Positions 11,766 through 23,756 of a stretch of DNA of 64,000 bases are shown one piece after another. The stretch lies in contig JAQPZY010001495.1 in NCBI GenBank assembly GCA_029931535.1, forward strand, positions 1,338,001-1,402,000, written 5' to 3'. The stretch's first letter is position 1, and every line of letters starts with the position of its first letter. The DNA comes from Margaritifera margaritifera (lineage: Eukaryota > Mollusca > Bivalvia > Unionida > Margaritiferidae). Position numbers and translations under genes: made by a program. Below the pieces are notes generated by a model. The model had not been told where the DNA came from. It was given only the letters and a program-made list of their open reading frames with translations, and did no database searches.

Positions 11766-12239
11766 TTCGGACCGTTTTTAGTTCTTTTGTTTTTAATTTT
11801 ATTAAGATTAAACAATTTTACAGTGTAATTCAAAGAAAAACAACAAACAATAATTAATGAGCATTCCTTATTACATTTCATTGATTAGATACGTTATTAT
11901 AAATTATAGGGGGCCGAATGTAGTGTCGTTGTTCATTAGTTTTACTATACTTTACTATTCTTTACATAAATTAATGAGTTTGGAAGAATATTAGCAAACA
12001 CGTAGCTACTATTTCATGTCCCTATAATCTAGACAAAGTGGCTTACAAGATAATGCGCGGAAAGTGCTTTACATTATGAGGGTTATCTACATATTAAGCT
12101 TCATTTATTGATATTTGGTCGCAGGCTGCGTCGTTCAGCATTGATCATCTCCGTGTCACGGACAAACGAGAGAAACAACTTCTGCCGCTGTTATGATTTG
12201 ATCATCATCATTTTGACCCAGCACTACATTACATCGACT

Positions 12240-13160
12240 TCTCAACACTTGGCTACTTAGAACATAATGCCAACAAAGACTCCCAAACGTATCGGCCTGT
12301 ACTAACAACAGGAGATGGGAACTGTCTTTTCAATACCTTTTCCATTGGACTTTGTGGTAATGAGTCTCTGTGTTTTGAAATTAAAAGTCCGCACCTGTAT
12401 AGAAATGGCCTGTAATGAACTGTTTTATATGACGCACGATTGACCTTGCTTTTCCTGATGTGAAGAGAAAACTTTGTGCAGAACATATTAAGGACCATCT
12501 GACACGGAAAATGACGGACAAAATACCTAAATCTACTCATGAAAGACAGGAAGTTATACAACTCGTATTTGGAGAGAACGGTGTAGCCTCAGCAAACGAT
12601 TCTACCATGTTTGACGAAAGAAATGGAGCACTGAAAGAAACCTTGCATGAAAAGGATCATTCTGACCTCTTAGCATATTATGAGAAACACGCACAAAATA
12701 AACTGGCAGAACATGTGGTTTCGAAATCAGACGAATTGTCGACGAACAACAACACAGAACGTATGAACAATCGTCTGAAAATCAAAATAGACTGGGATCT
12801 GAAAAGGACCGACACTCTAGTTGAGAAAATAAATGAAATAGTTCAAATCCAAATGGTGTATATGAGACGGGAATTATATGGAACGGGAAATTACAATATA
12901 GCTAAGAAATACGCAAATCTGAAAGTCAGCAGGATTTATTGAGACAAAAACAGAGAGGAAGAGAAAATGAAACTATATCAGAAGTTCCTACGGATCGGAA
13001 AATCGGTCGAAAAATCCTTCAGTGACTTCTTCAGACGGTACTTACACCGTACACAAAATACAGAGACTGGCAAAGAAGCTCAGCCAGCGCACAATGTCGT
13101 TCCCACCGAATCCCAACAAGGTACACTTTCAAGTTCGTAACACTATATCTCGTATGCGAC
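12240..13160 (+). pseudogene. OTU-domain plus Mutator-like transposase remnant
   Basis: Near 12265-12400 one frame reads the OTU cysteine-protease signature TTGDGNCLFNTFSIGLCGNE. After a frameshift at about 12385 another frame continues with RTCIEMACNELFYMTHD. From about 12450 an open frame to 12942 gives the C-terminal part of a Mutator-like (MULE) transposase: VFGENGVASANDSTMFDER, then STNNNTERMNNRLK (the conserved TNNNSES-like box) and a tail ending ELYGTGNYNIAKKY. A basic tail (IQRLAKKLSQRTMSFPPNP) follows at about 13060-13120. The catalytic DDE core expected between OTU and this C-terminal part is absent, so this is an internally deleted, inactive copy. OTU-MULE combinations occur in transposons, and I infer the same here. 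Confidence 0.72.
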
Positions 13161-13539
13161 TATCATACCTCGTCAGGCAGCGCACTTGTGTTGAAATCGC
13201 CGGTGAGTGTATTAGTTATGAAATACACATATATACAATGCATTTCTCGTTAACTTAGTGTGTAATTCCTGCGCAAAATAAAGATGATACATTTTAAAAT
13301 TGACTTTGTGTAGCTTTTGTCGCCCTGAATTTAACTGCTCATGGACAGATTCATTGATACCGAGTCTGAAACTTTCAAATCTTGGTTCTGGTTTAGATTG
13401 CAACGGCTTCTCTTCATGGATATCACTGTGTTCGGAGCCGTGTGGCGGCTGTAACAACAAAGACACGCAAATACCAGCACGACAAAAAACATACACACAA
13501 ATTTAAAAATAAATTAAATGGAAAGATATAAATGTCTGT

Positions 13540-13584
13540 GTGTCATAATGCCTGTCTTTGTATATCGATGTGTGTCTTTGCATA

Positions 13585-13622
<38 letters not shown>

Positions 13623-13880
13623 TTTGTGCATCTTTGCATGCAGAAAGTCCCGCAAAGATGAACAAAGACACGCAAAGACCAGCAATACAAACATAATCAT
13701 ACAAAGACATTAAAAAATAAATTAACTTGAATTATATCAGTGTCTGTGTCATGCTACCTGTCCCTGTATGTCTTTGTGTATCTTTGCATGTCTTTGTGTC
13801 TCTTTGCTTGTCTTTGTGTGTCTTTGTATGTCTTTGCGTCCCTTTGTATGCTTTTTACGTGTCTTTGTATGTCTTTGCAT
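13540..13880 (+). repeat. TCTTTGTGTG-type minisatellite with a (GT)n run
   Basis: Degenerate decamers such as TGTCTTTGTG and TGTCTTTGTA repeat here, interrupted by a GT dinucleotide run at about 13585-13620. They are the complement-strand equivalent of the ACAAAG decamers at 8690-9490, and both arrays sit at the inner end of their arm. The junction sequence GCCTTAGCAGTGTTAAGTAGG (about 13878-13898) pairs with 8690-8710. Confidence 0.7.
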
Positions 13881-13907
13881 GCCTTAGCAGTGTTAAGTAG
13901 GACTTGT

Positions 13908-14174
13908 CTAGAAATGGGTGAAGATAAAATAGAGCATATATTGGCTTGGCTGGCCAGGATTGGTTAATAATGAAAGTAAAATCTTAATGAAAAGAATCTT
14001 TCGAGAGTTTATTCTACTTGTAACTGGAAAATAACAGAGACCATGTTTAACTGATGGAATTTCATACACACATTTGTATTCACTACCATGGTATAGTCTA
14101 TGCCTTACTGTATATTCAAGTGGTGTTCCATTAATCAATACTGTATGTGCAAAATGATTAATTTCTTCCTCCAT
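13908..14174 (-). other. possible decayed coding fragment shared by both arms
   Basis: The minus strand reads EEEINHFAHTVLINGTPLEY and then a charged, aromatic-rich stretch through YHGSEYKCVYEIPSVKHG. A diverged inverted copy lies at about 8485-8675, where the same stretch is interrupted by roughly 100 bp of other sequence. The composition looks like real protein, but I recognise no family. It may be an exon or transposon fragment that was copied with the arms. Confidence 0.3.
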
Positions 14175-14385
14175 TACATTAATTGTCTTTACATTGCTGT
14201 ATTTTCATCTCCACTACTGTATATTACTGTGTTTAGGGAGACCCGTATCTCTCAATGAATCACAACTGAATCACATGCAAGTTTGGGATACAGAACAAAC
14301 ATGTAATATAATAGTGAATTTCGCATGAATCTATATATTTACTTCAATCATTTCGCGATTTATGTTTCATACCATCTTATGTATG

Positions 14386-14444
<59 letters not shown>

Positions 14445-15358
14445 GAATGCATGTCTGTATATATCGCTTCAAGTAATACATTGTTATTCAATCATTCATT
14501 TAATCAGTAACACTTTTGGAAGATATATCGAATTTATTACCGGAATAGATATAAATATGGATATGAAAATAAATATATATGAATATAAATCCATAGCATG
14601 TATCGCCAGATACAGTCCAACGTAATAATTTTAACAATGAGTATATGGTCTAAAAAGACGCGTAATTGAAAGACATTTCAATAGCTAGCTCCACTTCATT
14701 GATATAAATATACCAAATTTATTACCGGGAATATAATACACTCATCTGAAATGCTTGGTTTTGACGTCAATTCACAGAAATTTACAGGAGATAACTGATT
14801 TAAACTGTTACATGAGTGAATGAATAAAGGAACGAATGAATGAATGAAAATGTACTCCTGGAAGCGATATGGAAACATACATACCTCGTCCTTGTAATAC
14901 AATAAATACAAAGTATGTAAATCTGGCATACCAAATCTAACGCTCCAGCAAATCCAAGAATGAAACGAATCAATCCAAATGAATCCCGAATGAATCACCA
15001 ACAGAATGAGATAAAATAAAAAAGTAATAAAACAATAAAGTGGAACTGTATTTTTATATAATTCGAGCACGTGGTTACTCGTTACTATAAAACAAAATTC
15101 TCTACGAAATGACCAATGGTGAGCACGTTTATACAAGAATTAGACACTAGGCCATCTTGCACATCCCGGACTTCTTAACGGTTTTTTACAAGAATGGATG
15201 GTTAGGTACCGTTGCAGTAGATTATCTTTCTGGGATTCAACCCTTTTTGCTCCCCGGATAGCATCTGGACTTACATGCAGTACCTTAGCTTTTTGGGTTT
15301 CACACCTCCTTCCTCACCAAGTGGCAGATGGGGATAGGAAATATTCCAACTTAGAGTA

Positions 15359-15360
<2 letters not shown>

Positions 15361-15414
<54 letters not shown>

Positions 15415-15550
15415 AAATATTATTATTATTAAAAATGGAAAATAGCATACATACATACATACATACATACATACATACATACATACATACATACATACAT
15501 ACATACATACATACATACATGCATGCATGCATGCATGCATGCATGCATCC
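15361..15550. repeat. compound (ATT)n, (ATAC)n and (ATGC)n microsatellite
   Basis: An ATT run at about 15361-15413 is followed by ATAC repeats to about 15520 and by GCAT repeats to about 15547. The left arm has a short ATA run and a GTAT run at the mirror position (about 2986-3095), so the array has expanded differently in the two arms. Confidence 0.95.
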
Positions 15551-16106
15551 ATCCATCCAAATGCCAGAAATGAATGTAAATAAGGCTAACATTTCGGAAT
15601 TAGTTCCTTCATTTAGTCTGATTATGACAATTAAACACAAAAATGAATGAAGGAAGGAACAAATAAATGGGTGACAATGTACTGCTATAAGCGATATATA
15701 CAGTCAGAAATGAATGGGGATTTTACAGTGTCAGGTTTCCGTATTTTCCTGCGCATTTCAGATTGCATTGAATAATATCTCATAGCATTCAGATTAGAGA
15801 CTTGAATCATTAGTACCGTTATAAAATAGTTTTCTTCGGTAATTTGTAGAAGCAATTAGAAGCAATTAGTGATATGTATCCCTCAATTGATCCATCCATC
15901 CATGAATCCATTCATCAATCCATCCATCCATCCATGAGAGAGATATGTATGTAAATAAGGGTAACATTTTTGCATTAATTCATTGATGGCCTTGATACAT
16001 CTTTATTCGAGTTAGAAAACATACTTTTTTCATATATTTCAGGTATATGTATTCGAGAATACATAAAAATGGGGTATGTTGAATATGTCCAAGATAGTAT
16101 AAGGTT

Positions 16107-16110
<4 letters not shown>

Positions 16111-16188
<78 letters not shown>
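16111..16188. repeat. (TA)n microsatellite
   Basis: A TA run of about 78 bp that marks the 5' border of the LINE fragment. Its mirror partner is at 2343-2434. Confidence 0.97.
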
Positions 16189-16194
<6 letters not shown>

Positions 16195-16239
16195 ATAACA
16201 GATAGAACTTATATAAAATACAAGTTTGGGTCTATAGTA

Positions 16240-17143
16240 CATGTCAAAGTATTGTCTAACATAAGCATATGTCAAGCATTTTTCTGAAAAGATTTGGGAG
16301 AAAGTTGATACTTTGAAGAATCAGAAATATAGATTGGATCGCTTGTCATTGGTAAGAATGTATCAATCTTATATACTTCCCTTGTTTGACTATGCTGATT
16401 ATATCAGGGATAAATGTGCTGCGCAAGAAAAAGAATCATTGGAACAAATACATTTGGAGGCTACGAGAATAGTAACAGGTGCTACCAAGAGTGCGGCTCG
16501 GGCACTATTATATGAGGAAACCGGGTGGGATACCCTCAATTTTCGACGTTGTAAGAATAAATTAATTCAGTTGCTTAAAATGTACCATGATTTTGCCCCA
16601 ATATATTTACAAGATGTAATTCAACCTTTTGTAGTTAACAATAATACCTACACCACTCGATCATCGAATACTACTCAGCCCCCTTTGTGCAGAACTATAT
16701 TGTATCAAAAATCATTTTTTCCTTCCATAATTCAATCATGGAACACGTTACCAATTGAAATAATAACTAACCCATCCATTCAAAATCTTCAAACTTACCT
16801 GAATCGGGATAAACATAAAATTCCTTGGTATTATTATGTTGGTGATCAGGTGGATCAAGTTCAGCGATTGAGAACCAAATGCAGTAGCTTCAATAACGCT
16901 TTATTCCTAAATCATGTTTCTAACAATAGGTACTGCACGTGCTGACAAGTAGAAACAGCTGAACATTTTCTTTTAGAAAGTCAAAGATATACAACTCGAA
17001 GACATTGTGTTTTCTTGACATTACCGTATCCACTTTCAATTAAGACATTATTATCCGGCAATAACGTGTACTCTGATGAAATTAAGACGCAAATATTTAT
17101 GGCAGTGCAAACCTCTTTAAAATATCAAAATCATGCACATTGA
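16240..17143 (+). pseudogene. CR1/Jockey-type LINE reverse-transcriptase C-terminus
   Basis: The plus strand encodes the RT thumb/C-terminal region of a non-LTR retrotransposon: VKHFSEKIWEKVDTL, then LVRMYQSYILPLFDYADYI (the classic LPLFDYAD motif), RRCKNKLIQLLKMYH, SFFPSIIQSWNTLPIEI, and a C-terminal cysteine/histidine motif CTC followed after a TGA (16943-16945) by QVETAEHFLLES. The frame stays open from 16313 to 16942 and continues in frame to a final stop at 17141-17143. The 5' part of the element is missing, with a TA microsatellite at its border. The left-arm copy (1883-2345) shares the internal TGA but lacks 482 bp. Confidence 0.85.
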
Positions 17144-18290
17144 TATGCTATTTGTAGAAATCGGTTTATGTTTAAGGTTTCTGTAAATTATGTATGTAAG
17201 TGAGAAACTGCATAATTACAGACTTGCATACAGACATACACCTGAGAGACATTTATGTCAAGAAAGTAATATTTTCGTATTCATTCATTGAATTAGGAAA
17301 TGAAGACCATACCTTCATGTAAATATTCTCAGTTTTTGGTAATCATTGAAGATATAAATCAGAACTGCTATGAGAAGAATAAAAACCTTTTGGTCTAATT
17401 GACAATCAGTTTTACTGGATTTTACCTTCAGATGCACTTTAAAGACCATACATTGATAAAGGTATATTTTTGCTAAAAGTTACTTTAATTTTATTTCATA
17501 TATTAAATATAAAAAATATAGCACTTATAGAAAATACACCTTTATGTCTATAGTACATGTCAAACTAATAGCCAGTAATAAGATGAGATTTAGCTAACGT
17601 TAGCCTAAATGTATGTGCCATATTGTCATGCCATGAATTGCAGCAATACTGAATGTGTGAATGGCGTTTTAATTCCAGGTAGAACATCCGCAATTGGTTA
17701 TAATCCCTCATTACCCGACCCAGTAAAAATGACTAAGTTTGTTATTTTTTATTTTGTTTTATATAAAATTAATTCCGTAGACCTCTTTAAATATATCAAA
17801 AGCATACAACTTGATATGTTATTTGTATAAATCGGTTAAGGTTCAAGATTTCTTTGAGTTCTGTGCGTATGTGAGAAACTGTATAGTTACAGATTTGCAT
17901 ACAGACATACATTTATGTCAATAAAAGTAACATTTTCGTATTCATTCATTGAATTAGAAAATAAAGACCATACCTTCATGTAAATATTCTCACTTTATAA
18001 TATTCATTGAATATTTAAAAAAGAACTGATATGAAATTAAACTTGTGGTCTAATTTATAATGAATTTTACTGGATTTTACCATTAGATAGGTGCAATACA
18101 TTTTAATGAACCATGCATTGATAAATGTATATTTGTTGAGAAGTTACTATAATTTTATTTGATATATTCAATATAAAAGATAGAATTTTTATAAAATAAA
18201 ACTTTGGGTCTATTGCACATGTCAAACTAATATCCTGTAGTAAGATTAGTTTTAGTTCATGTTAGCCTAAGGGCATGTGCCATATGGGCA
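17140..18290 (+). repeat. tandem duplication of the LINE 3' flank
   Basis: About 500 bp downstream of the LINE stop is repeated in direct orientation: 17100-17640 and about 17785-18290. Shared landmarks are AAATCGGTT, GAGAAACTG, TGCATACAGACATACA, AAAGACCATACCTTCATGTAAATATTCTC and GTGCCATAT. Copy 2 is absent from the left arm, so it arose after, or was lost since, the inverted duplication. Confidence 0.78.
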
Positions 18291-18299
18291 AGTCTGGCC

Positions 18300-21200
18300 T
18301 GGGTTACAGTCCGGTCAATTTTGTTAAAGTTTTAGATTGACGTCATGGGAACGTGCGAAAATTGAGTGCAGCGTCCTTTGCTTTACTACTAGGATTACAT
18401 GGGGTAATTTCACGTTCGATAATTCTAATAAAGTTGTCCCGAAATAGACTGTTTTAATGTTATATCCACATCATCAGTTCACGTTTTCCTTATCAAAATG
18501 TCCGAATAAATTTAGTTGAAAGGCGACGATAGAGCAAATTCATCTCCGTGTAATTGAGCCGTGTAATCCGATTACATAAAATGTCCCGTGCAGCAGCACA
18601 CTTGCCTCATTTTGGATAACATACACATCGATACTTCAACTGTAAAAATCGGTTCACGTTTATAAATTTTTCAATTACTTGAATGAAAGTGTAGGAGATA
18701 AAAAATGTTTATCAATTACTTGAATGAAAACTGCTGAAACTGAAATAATTTAATTCAGTATTTATATATCTTTGCATGATGCATTAAGAACGTTTGGTTG
18801 TTACAACGCAAAATATGTCCAGATCCATAACAGATTGGAAGATTCAGTAATATATATTGACACATGGATGCAACGTCAAGGTCAGTGAGTAGCGCATGAA
18901 CTAGACTTGGCATTTGAATCACTTTGCACATGTATTATAAAATATTTTTATTGTGAACATATCATATATTGAGGCGTATTTGATACTTGGCGTATGTTAT
19001 ATATATTATATATTTATGTCTGGGTTTTGGGGATAGGGGAGGGGTTGCTGCCCTGTTAGCCTACCACATTCTTGCGGGAGTTGCACCTCTCCGCGACGAT
19101 GACACAGGAAAGCATGGGAGAGGACGACAAGCATAGACTATGACCGCATTCAGAGAAAAGAGAAGCTTCTCACGCTACATATACATTCGAGAAAAACTCC
19201 TCTATATAATTTTACCGGCAACTAAGTGTGCCGCCCTGAGCAGTAGAGATTTTTCAATATCTTATTGTGCTGGTTTGCTATTATTTCTTTAATGTATCAT
19301 GTATCTGTTATAAAATACTTATTTCATGTCAATTAACAAAGTGTCATTGAATAACGTATCCGATAAGGAAACATTCTGTAACCAAGCAATTCATTTTGCA
19401 CAGTTACATTAACGTTTCTTTAGAAATCCTCCAAGGTACCGTTTGATCCAAATCCTGCGATATTTACTATAATTTTTCAATTAGCTTTTAAAAAGTTTGC
19501 AGATGTGCTGTCTGCAACAAAATATGTAGTGAAACAAATGATCAAGTATAAATTGCAGTAAACATACTGACGTCTTAAATTCTCGTACATTATACCTGCT
19601 GCTACCGGCAAAATTATTTATGAATATCTGCTACTAAACAGGCTGTCACGTGGGACTACCCAATGGAAAATTTAGTGGACTTTAAGGCAATATCCAGCTT
19701 GACTCTCTGATCAATGCTTCAAACTTACGCAATTTTTTTTTCTCCCCTAATATATATTAACTCTAAACCTTTTCTATTTACGTAAGTGTCTGGTACGTAT
19801 TATTATTAAATAATTGTTAGTGATAGTAGTAGTTTTAGTAGTCTAAACAATACTAGTATTAGTATCAGTAGTAGTAGCATCTGTGAGGTAGCTAAGTGGT
19901 ATTGGTAATGCACAATCCAGTTCAGGTGGGTGGGGGATGGTACTCTGATTGTGAAGAAATGGCTAAAAATTGTGGTAATAGTGATGTTCCATTTCTTTCA
20001 GTTAAGTATTCTGTAACATTTAGAAGTGAGTGTGTGAAAGAATAACTTATAATAAAAACAATGTCATACCATTTTGTCCAAAGATTTTGATGCAGTATAC
20101 AGTGGAGTCTGTATGCAGTGAAAAAGAAATGTCACTAACATTTATGAATAATCCATTTAGTGGCAAGGAGAAGTGAATTTTGTATAAAACTTGCAGAATT
20201 GAACATGAGCTGTTTTTCTGCATATACAGTTTGCAAATAAAATGGAGTTTTGTCAGTCCTGAACAACGTTTACAGTAGTTCCTAAAAAAAGGTCATGAGG
20301 TCTGTACTAGCCATAAGCAGCATTCTATGATGACGACAATGATACAGTTGTACATGCGTTTTGGTAATAATATTAAAATGACACAATGTTCAGCCCGAAA
20401 CATTATGATGATCACCAAAATTCACAGTCTGGAATATTTTCATATTCTCCTTTCACATGTCTTTCTATATTTACACGTGGCTTATTCGACACGCCGTATA
20501 GTCCACTCTAGAAAGGCACATGGATGTGTACATGTATACATGTCATTTTCACCGTCAATATGTTGCGCTATACTTAGTTTAAAATTCACGCTTATGGACA
20601 ATCGTAACATTAAACAGAATTGAAGGAAGTACCTTCTTCTTACCTGGCCAGTTTGTACTTTTGTTAAAATTTGTCCTTTTTTAAAATTTAAACTACACAC
20701 TGACATTAAGTGAAGTGCCTTCTCGCACACTAGCGGAAACACATACAACAACTAGAATAGTTCTCATACTTACAAGCAAATTCAATAGATATCCAATTTA
20801 TGGGTATATATAAGGTTTATTTAGGATAATTAGCTAATATCAAGTGCTTTTCATTGTCTTTAGACAGGTATTAGGATCTAAGGACTGGTAATAAGTGAAG
20901 ATATAAACTTCAGCGGAGTAATATTTACTGAACCACGTGCGGTGAAAGAAGAGGGGAAAAGAAGTAAAATGTAAACACGTAAACGAGTTATTTCATAGTA
21001 TGCATTTCAGGAATGTTTAGGAATTTTCTTCGCTTTTACCAGTACCGTCCACAACTGTACTTTCAATATGGAAAGTTTGATAACCATCGGATTACATGTA
21101 TGCCTACAATATGACTGTCAGTCACGAGATCGAGTTGACTGGAAGAAGACCAATATGGCAGCCCCAGCACATGGCATCGGGACGCTTGCCACATGCACTG

Positions 21201-21790
21201 TACGCATGGCTCAGTGTATATGAAAAATGTAACGCTCATTGCATCTTTCTTAGTCTTCATGCTGCACGATAATTACAATGCAATAGCTCAATACTATCTC
21301 AATGCCGTGATCTAATACGCGTAAAATGCAATATCAAAGTGCCTTTTTAGTGTTTATAAATACTTTTACCGCAAAACAGATGGTACATGCTCATTTAAAT
21401 TACAGTTTTTAAAGTTAATAATGTATATCTTTTCACTTATTTCGTACTATTAGTGATATATGGCTATACCACACCCACCCACCGTGTTAAGCATATTCGC
21501 ATTACCAATAGCCTTTAAGGTAGTGGTGGTTGTGGTCGTATCCCTTTGAGGGTGTTTATTAATTCTACATTTTGATTGGATATTATTAACATTTTCAGAC
21601 ACAAGAACGAATTTTGCCTCACAGCTTGATTTCGTGACCAACTGTGCATCGGCGTCTGTCTACTTAACCAGATGTTGCTCATGCCATACCTCTCTTTTTG
21701 ATCGGTCAGTGTACTAATCCAATCAATTTTACTGACATATTTTGTTCATCATCTGTATCAAAAGTTCAGTAAGGAAGCACAGCTGGCCAG
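18300..21790. other. 3.5 kb without a recognisable gene
   Basis: Non-coding right-arm sequence with no left-arm counterpart. Short frames here have no domain character. It ends at the TATA box upstream of the mini-collagen first exon. Confidence 0.5.
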
Positions 21791-21800
21791 ATGGTCACAA

Positions 21801-21880
21801 TATATAAAATCCCACTGCCCGAGCAGTTTACATCACTGAAAGCACGAAGCTGAACTATTGATAGTTGAAGGGAAATCAAG
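21801..21880 (+). promoter_or_regulatory. candidate core promoter and non-coding exon 1 of the mini-collagen gene
   Basis: A TATA box (TATATAAAAT, 21801-21810) is followed about 25 bases later by a plausible start region (ACATCACTGAAAGC near 21830) and by a strong 5' splice site, AATCAAG|GTAGGT, at 21880/21881. The next good acceptor on this strand in front of a coding exon is at 23742, immediately upstream of the signal-peptide exon. I infer that this is the untranslated first exon. There is no left-arm copy of this segment. Confidence 0.5.
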
Positions 21881-22149
21881 GTAGGTCTACAGAGGGCACC
21901 ATAGTAAGACGGTTCTCTTTTTTTTCACTTTGTGCATGCACATTTTTCAGTACATATTTTTATCTTCAACATTGAAACTGCAATTTTACTGTTTTAAAGC
22001 ATGTCTCAAACTGTCATAGTATAAGTTATTTTGCTTGATAACATATATCTCGTGTTCACGATATGAGTGACGCATGAAGTTGCTTTCTCGACTGGATAAC
22101 TCGATAATTTATGACCAAAAACATTATTAATGTCAGCAAATCGAACAAA

Positions 22150-22336
22150 ATCTAGATAAAAGGCAAAATAACTGGCAACCCCCCCCCCCTCTCTCTCTCA
22201 GCCATCCAATCTGCGATAACTTGACATAAAAACAACATCTACTTTATCATTTGAAGCTGCAAAAAGTGGTAAATTGCGATAAATGCATGACATGATTCTA
22301 TGTCTCTTAGAAAAGGCAAAATAACTGGCTCCCCCC

Positions 22337-22403
<67 letters not shown>

Positions 22404-22510
22404 CATCCAATCTGCGATAACTTGACATAAAAACTACATCTATTTTATCATTTGAAGCTGCAAAAAGTGGTAAATTGCGATAAATGCATGACATGATTCT
22501 ATGTCTCTTA
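22150..22510 (+). repeat. tandem 185-bp duplication with a (CT)n run
   Basis: A segment beginning AAAAGGCAAAATAACTGGC and ending ATGATTCTATGTCTCTTA occurs twice in a row. The second copy carries an expanded CT run at about 22340-22400, while the first has only a short C/CT tract. It lies in the presumed first intron of the mini-collagen gene. Confidence 0.9.
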
Positions 22511-23756
22511 CAAAGAAGAATAATTTAAATATTCTTCATAAATGCATACCCAAGTCATGAACAACGGGGAAATCCATTGGGATGTACGCACGCAACAGGC
22601 AGTGGAAATAGTATGTAAATCAATTATGGTGATTTCCATTACGCTGTTCATCACGTACGAACAAACAAACTAGGGCATAGGTTAGCGAGGCGCACGCAAC
22701 TATATACGCATCACCCAAAATTTACTACAGGTTTGGCAAAACCAAGCATAGAACATGTGCTCTCGCTCCTCTGCTGTCACTAATAGATGATCTGTGCACA
22801 TACTAAAACAGGTTCTACCTCAGAACGTATATTAGGTTCAATTAAAATCCCAATATTCACCTGAGAACAGTGTATGTTTTCAACCTGGAGAAAGTGAGTA
22901 TCGTTTCCAGAAACCCATCGTCTCTGAGTGTAATCGGTACTATTTTAGTCTGCAATACATGGGGTGCACCACAACTGAAAATGTTGAATCTCATGATTTG
23001 GCTTGAATATGGTCAGAAGAAAATATTTTCACATAGTTTTGAGTGCACCGCTCGTCATATTAGTTTAAAATTGGTTTTTGGGTAGAGTACTAGTGTGAAT
23101 CCGTGAGATTTTCGCCATATGATGGTCTTGTAAAGGTCTCTGCAAACAATTGTAAAACTCCAAACGAGGCTTACCACAATTTGGTAATGTCGCTAATAGG
23201 TTCACATGTTAGTCAGCGTTCTTAATTAAAACATAGATTACAAAAATGCTCAATGTTCATGTTTTATCTTTGGGTTGAACCACATCAAATATGTATAGTT
23301 AATACAAGTTTTCGCTTCTGCGTGAAAATTTGCAAATTATCAGACTGTGACACTAACTCACTGAACATTTCGCGCTAAAAGAATGCCTGTAGATTACATT
23401 GTAAATATGTTTACAATTATCGCTTATGCGCAAAATGTGCTAATGGACTTTATGGTATAAATGGTGTAATTCTCGCACAGAAAAAAAGAAAAAAGAAATG
23501 AGCGACAATCAGTTGTGAATGCTCGTACCGACTTTACCAGACTCTCGCTTGGCGTCGATCTTTCGGAGTAATATGAGAGTATGTTTGAATGAGACTAGGT
23601 TTCAGGAAGAAATGCAGTTTTAAACGCACTTCCTCTCGATTAATGACAGTGAAAGCGTTGCTTTCAATAACTAATGAAAATTAAAGGTATTTAATATTTT
23701 AGAAATAATATAAAACAAAGCCTTAATTTTATTTCCATACAGAAAGAGGCAGAAAA

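Noticed and set aside
13212..13506. Overlapping plus and minus frames with several cysteines
   Set aside because: No recognisable motif, and neither frame continues the Mutator-like remnant just upstream.
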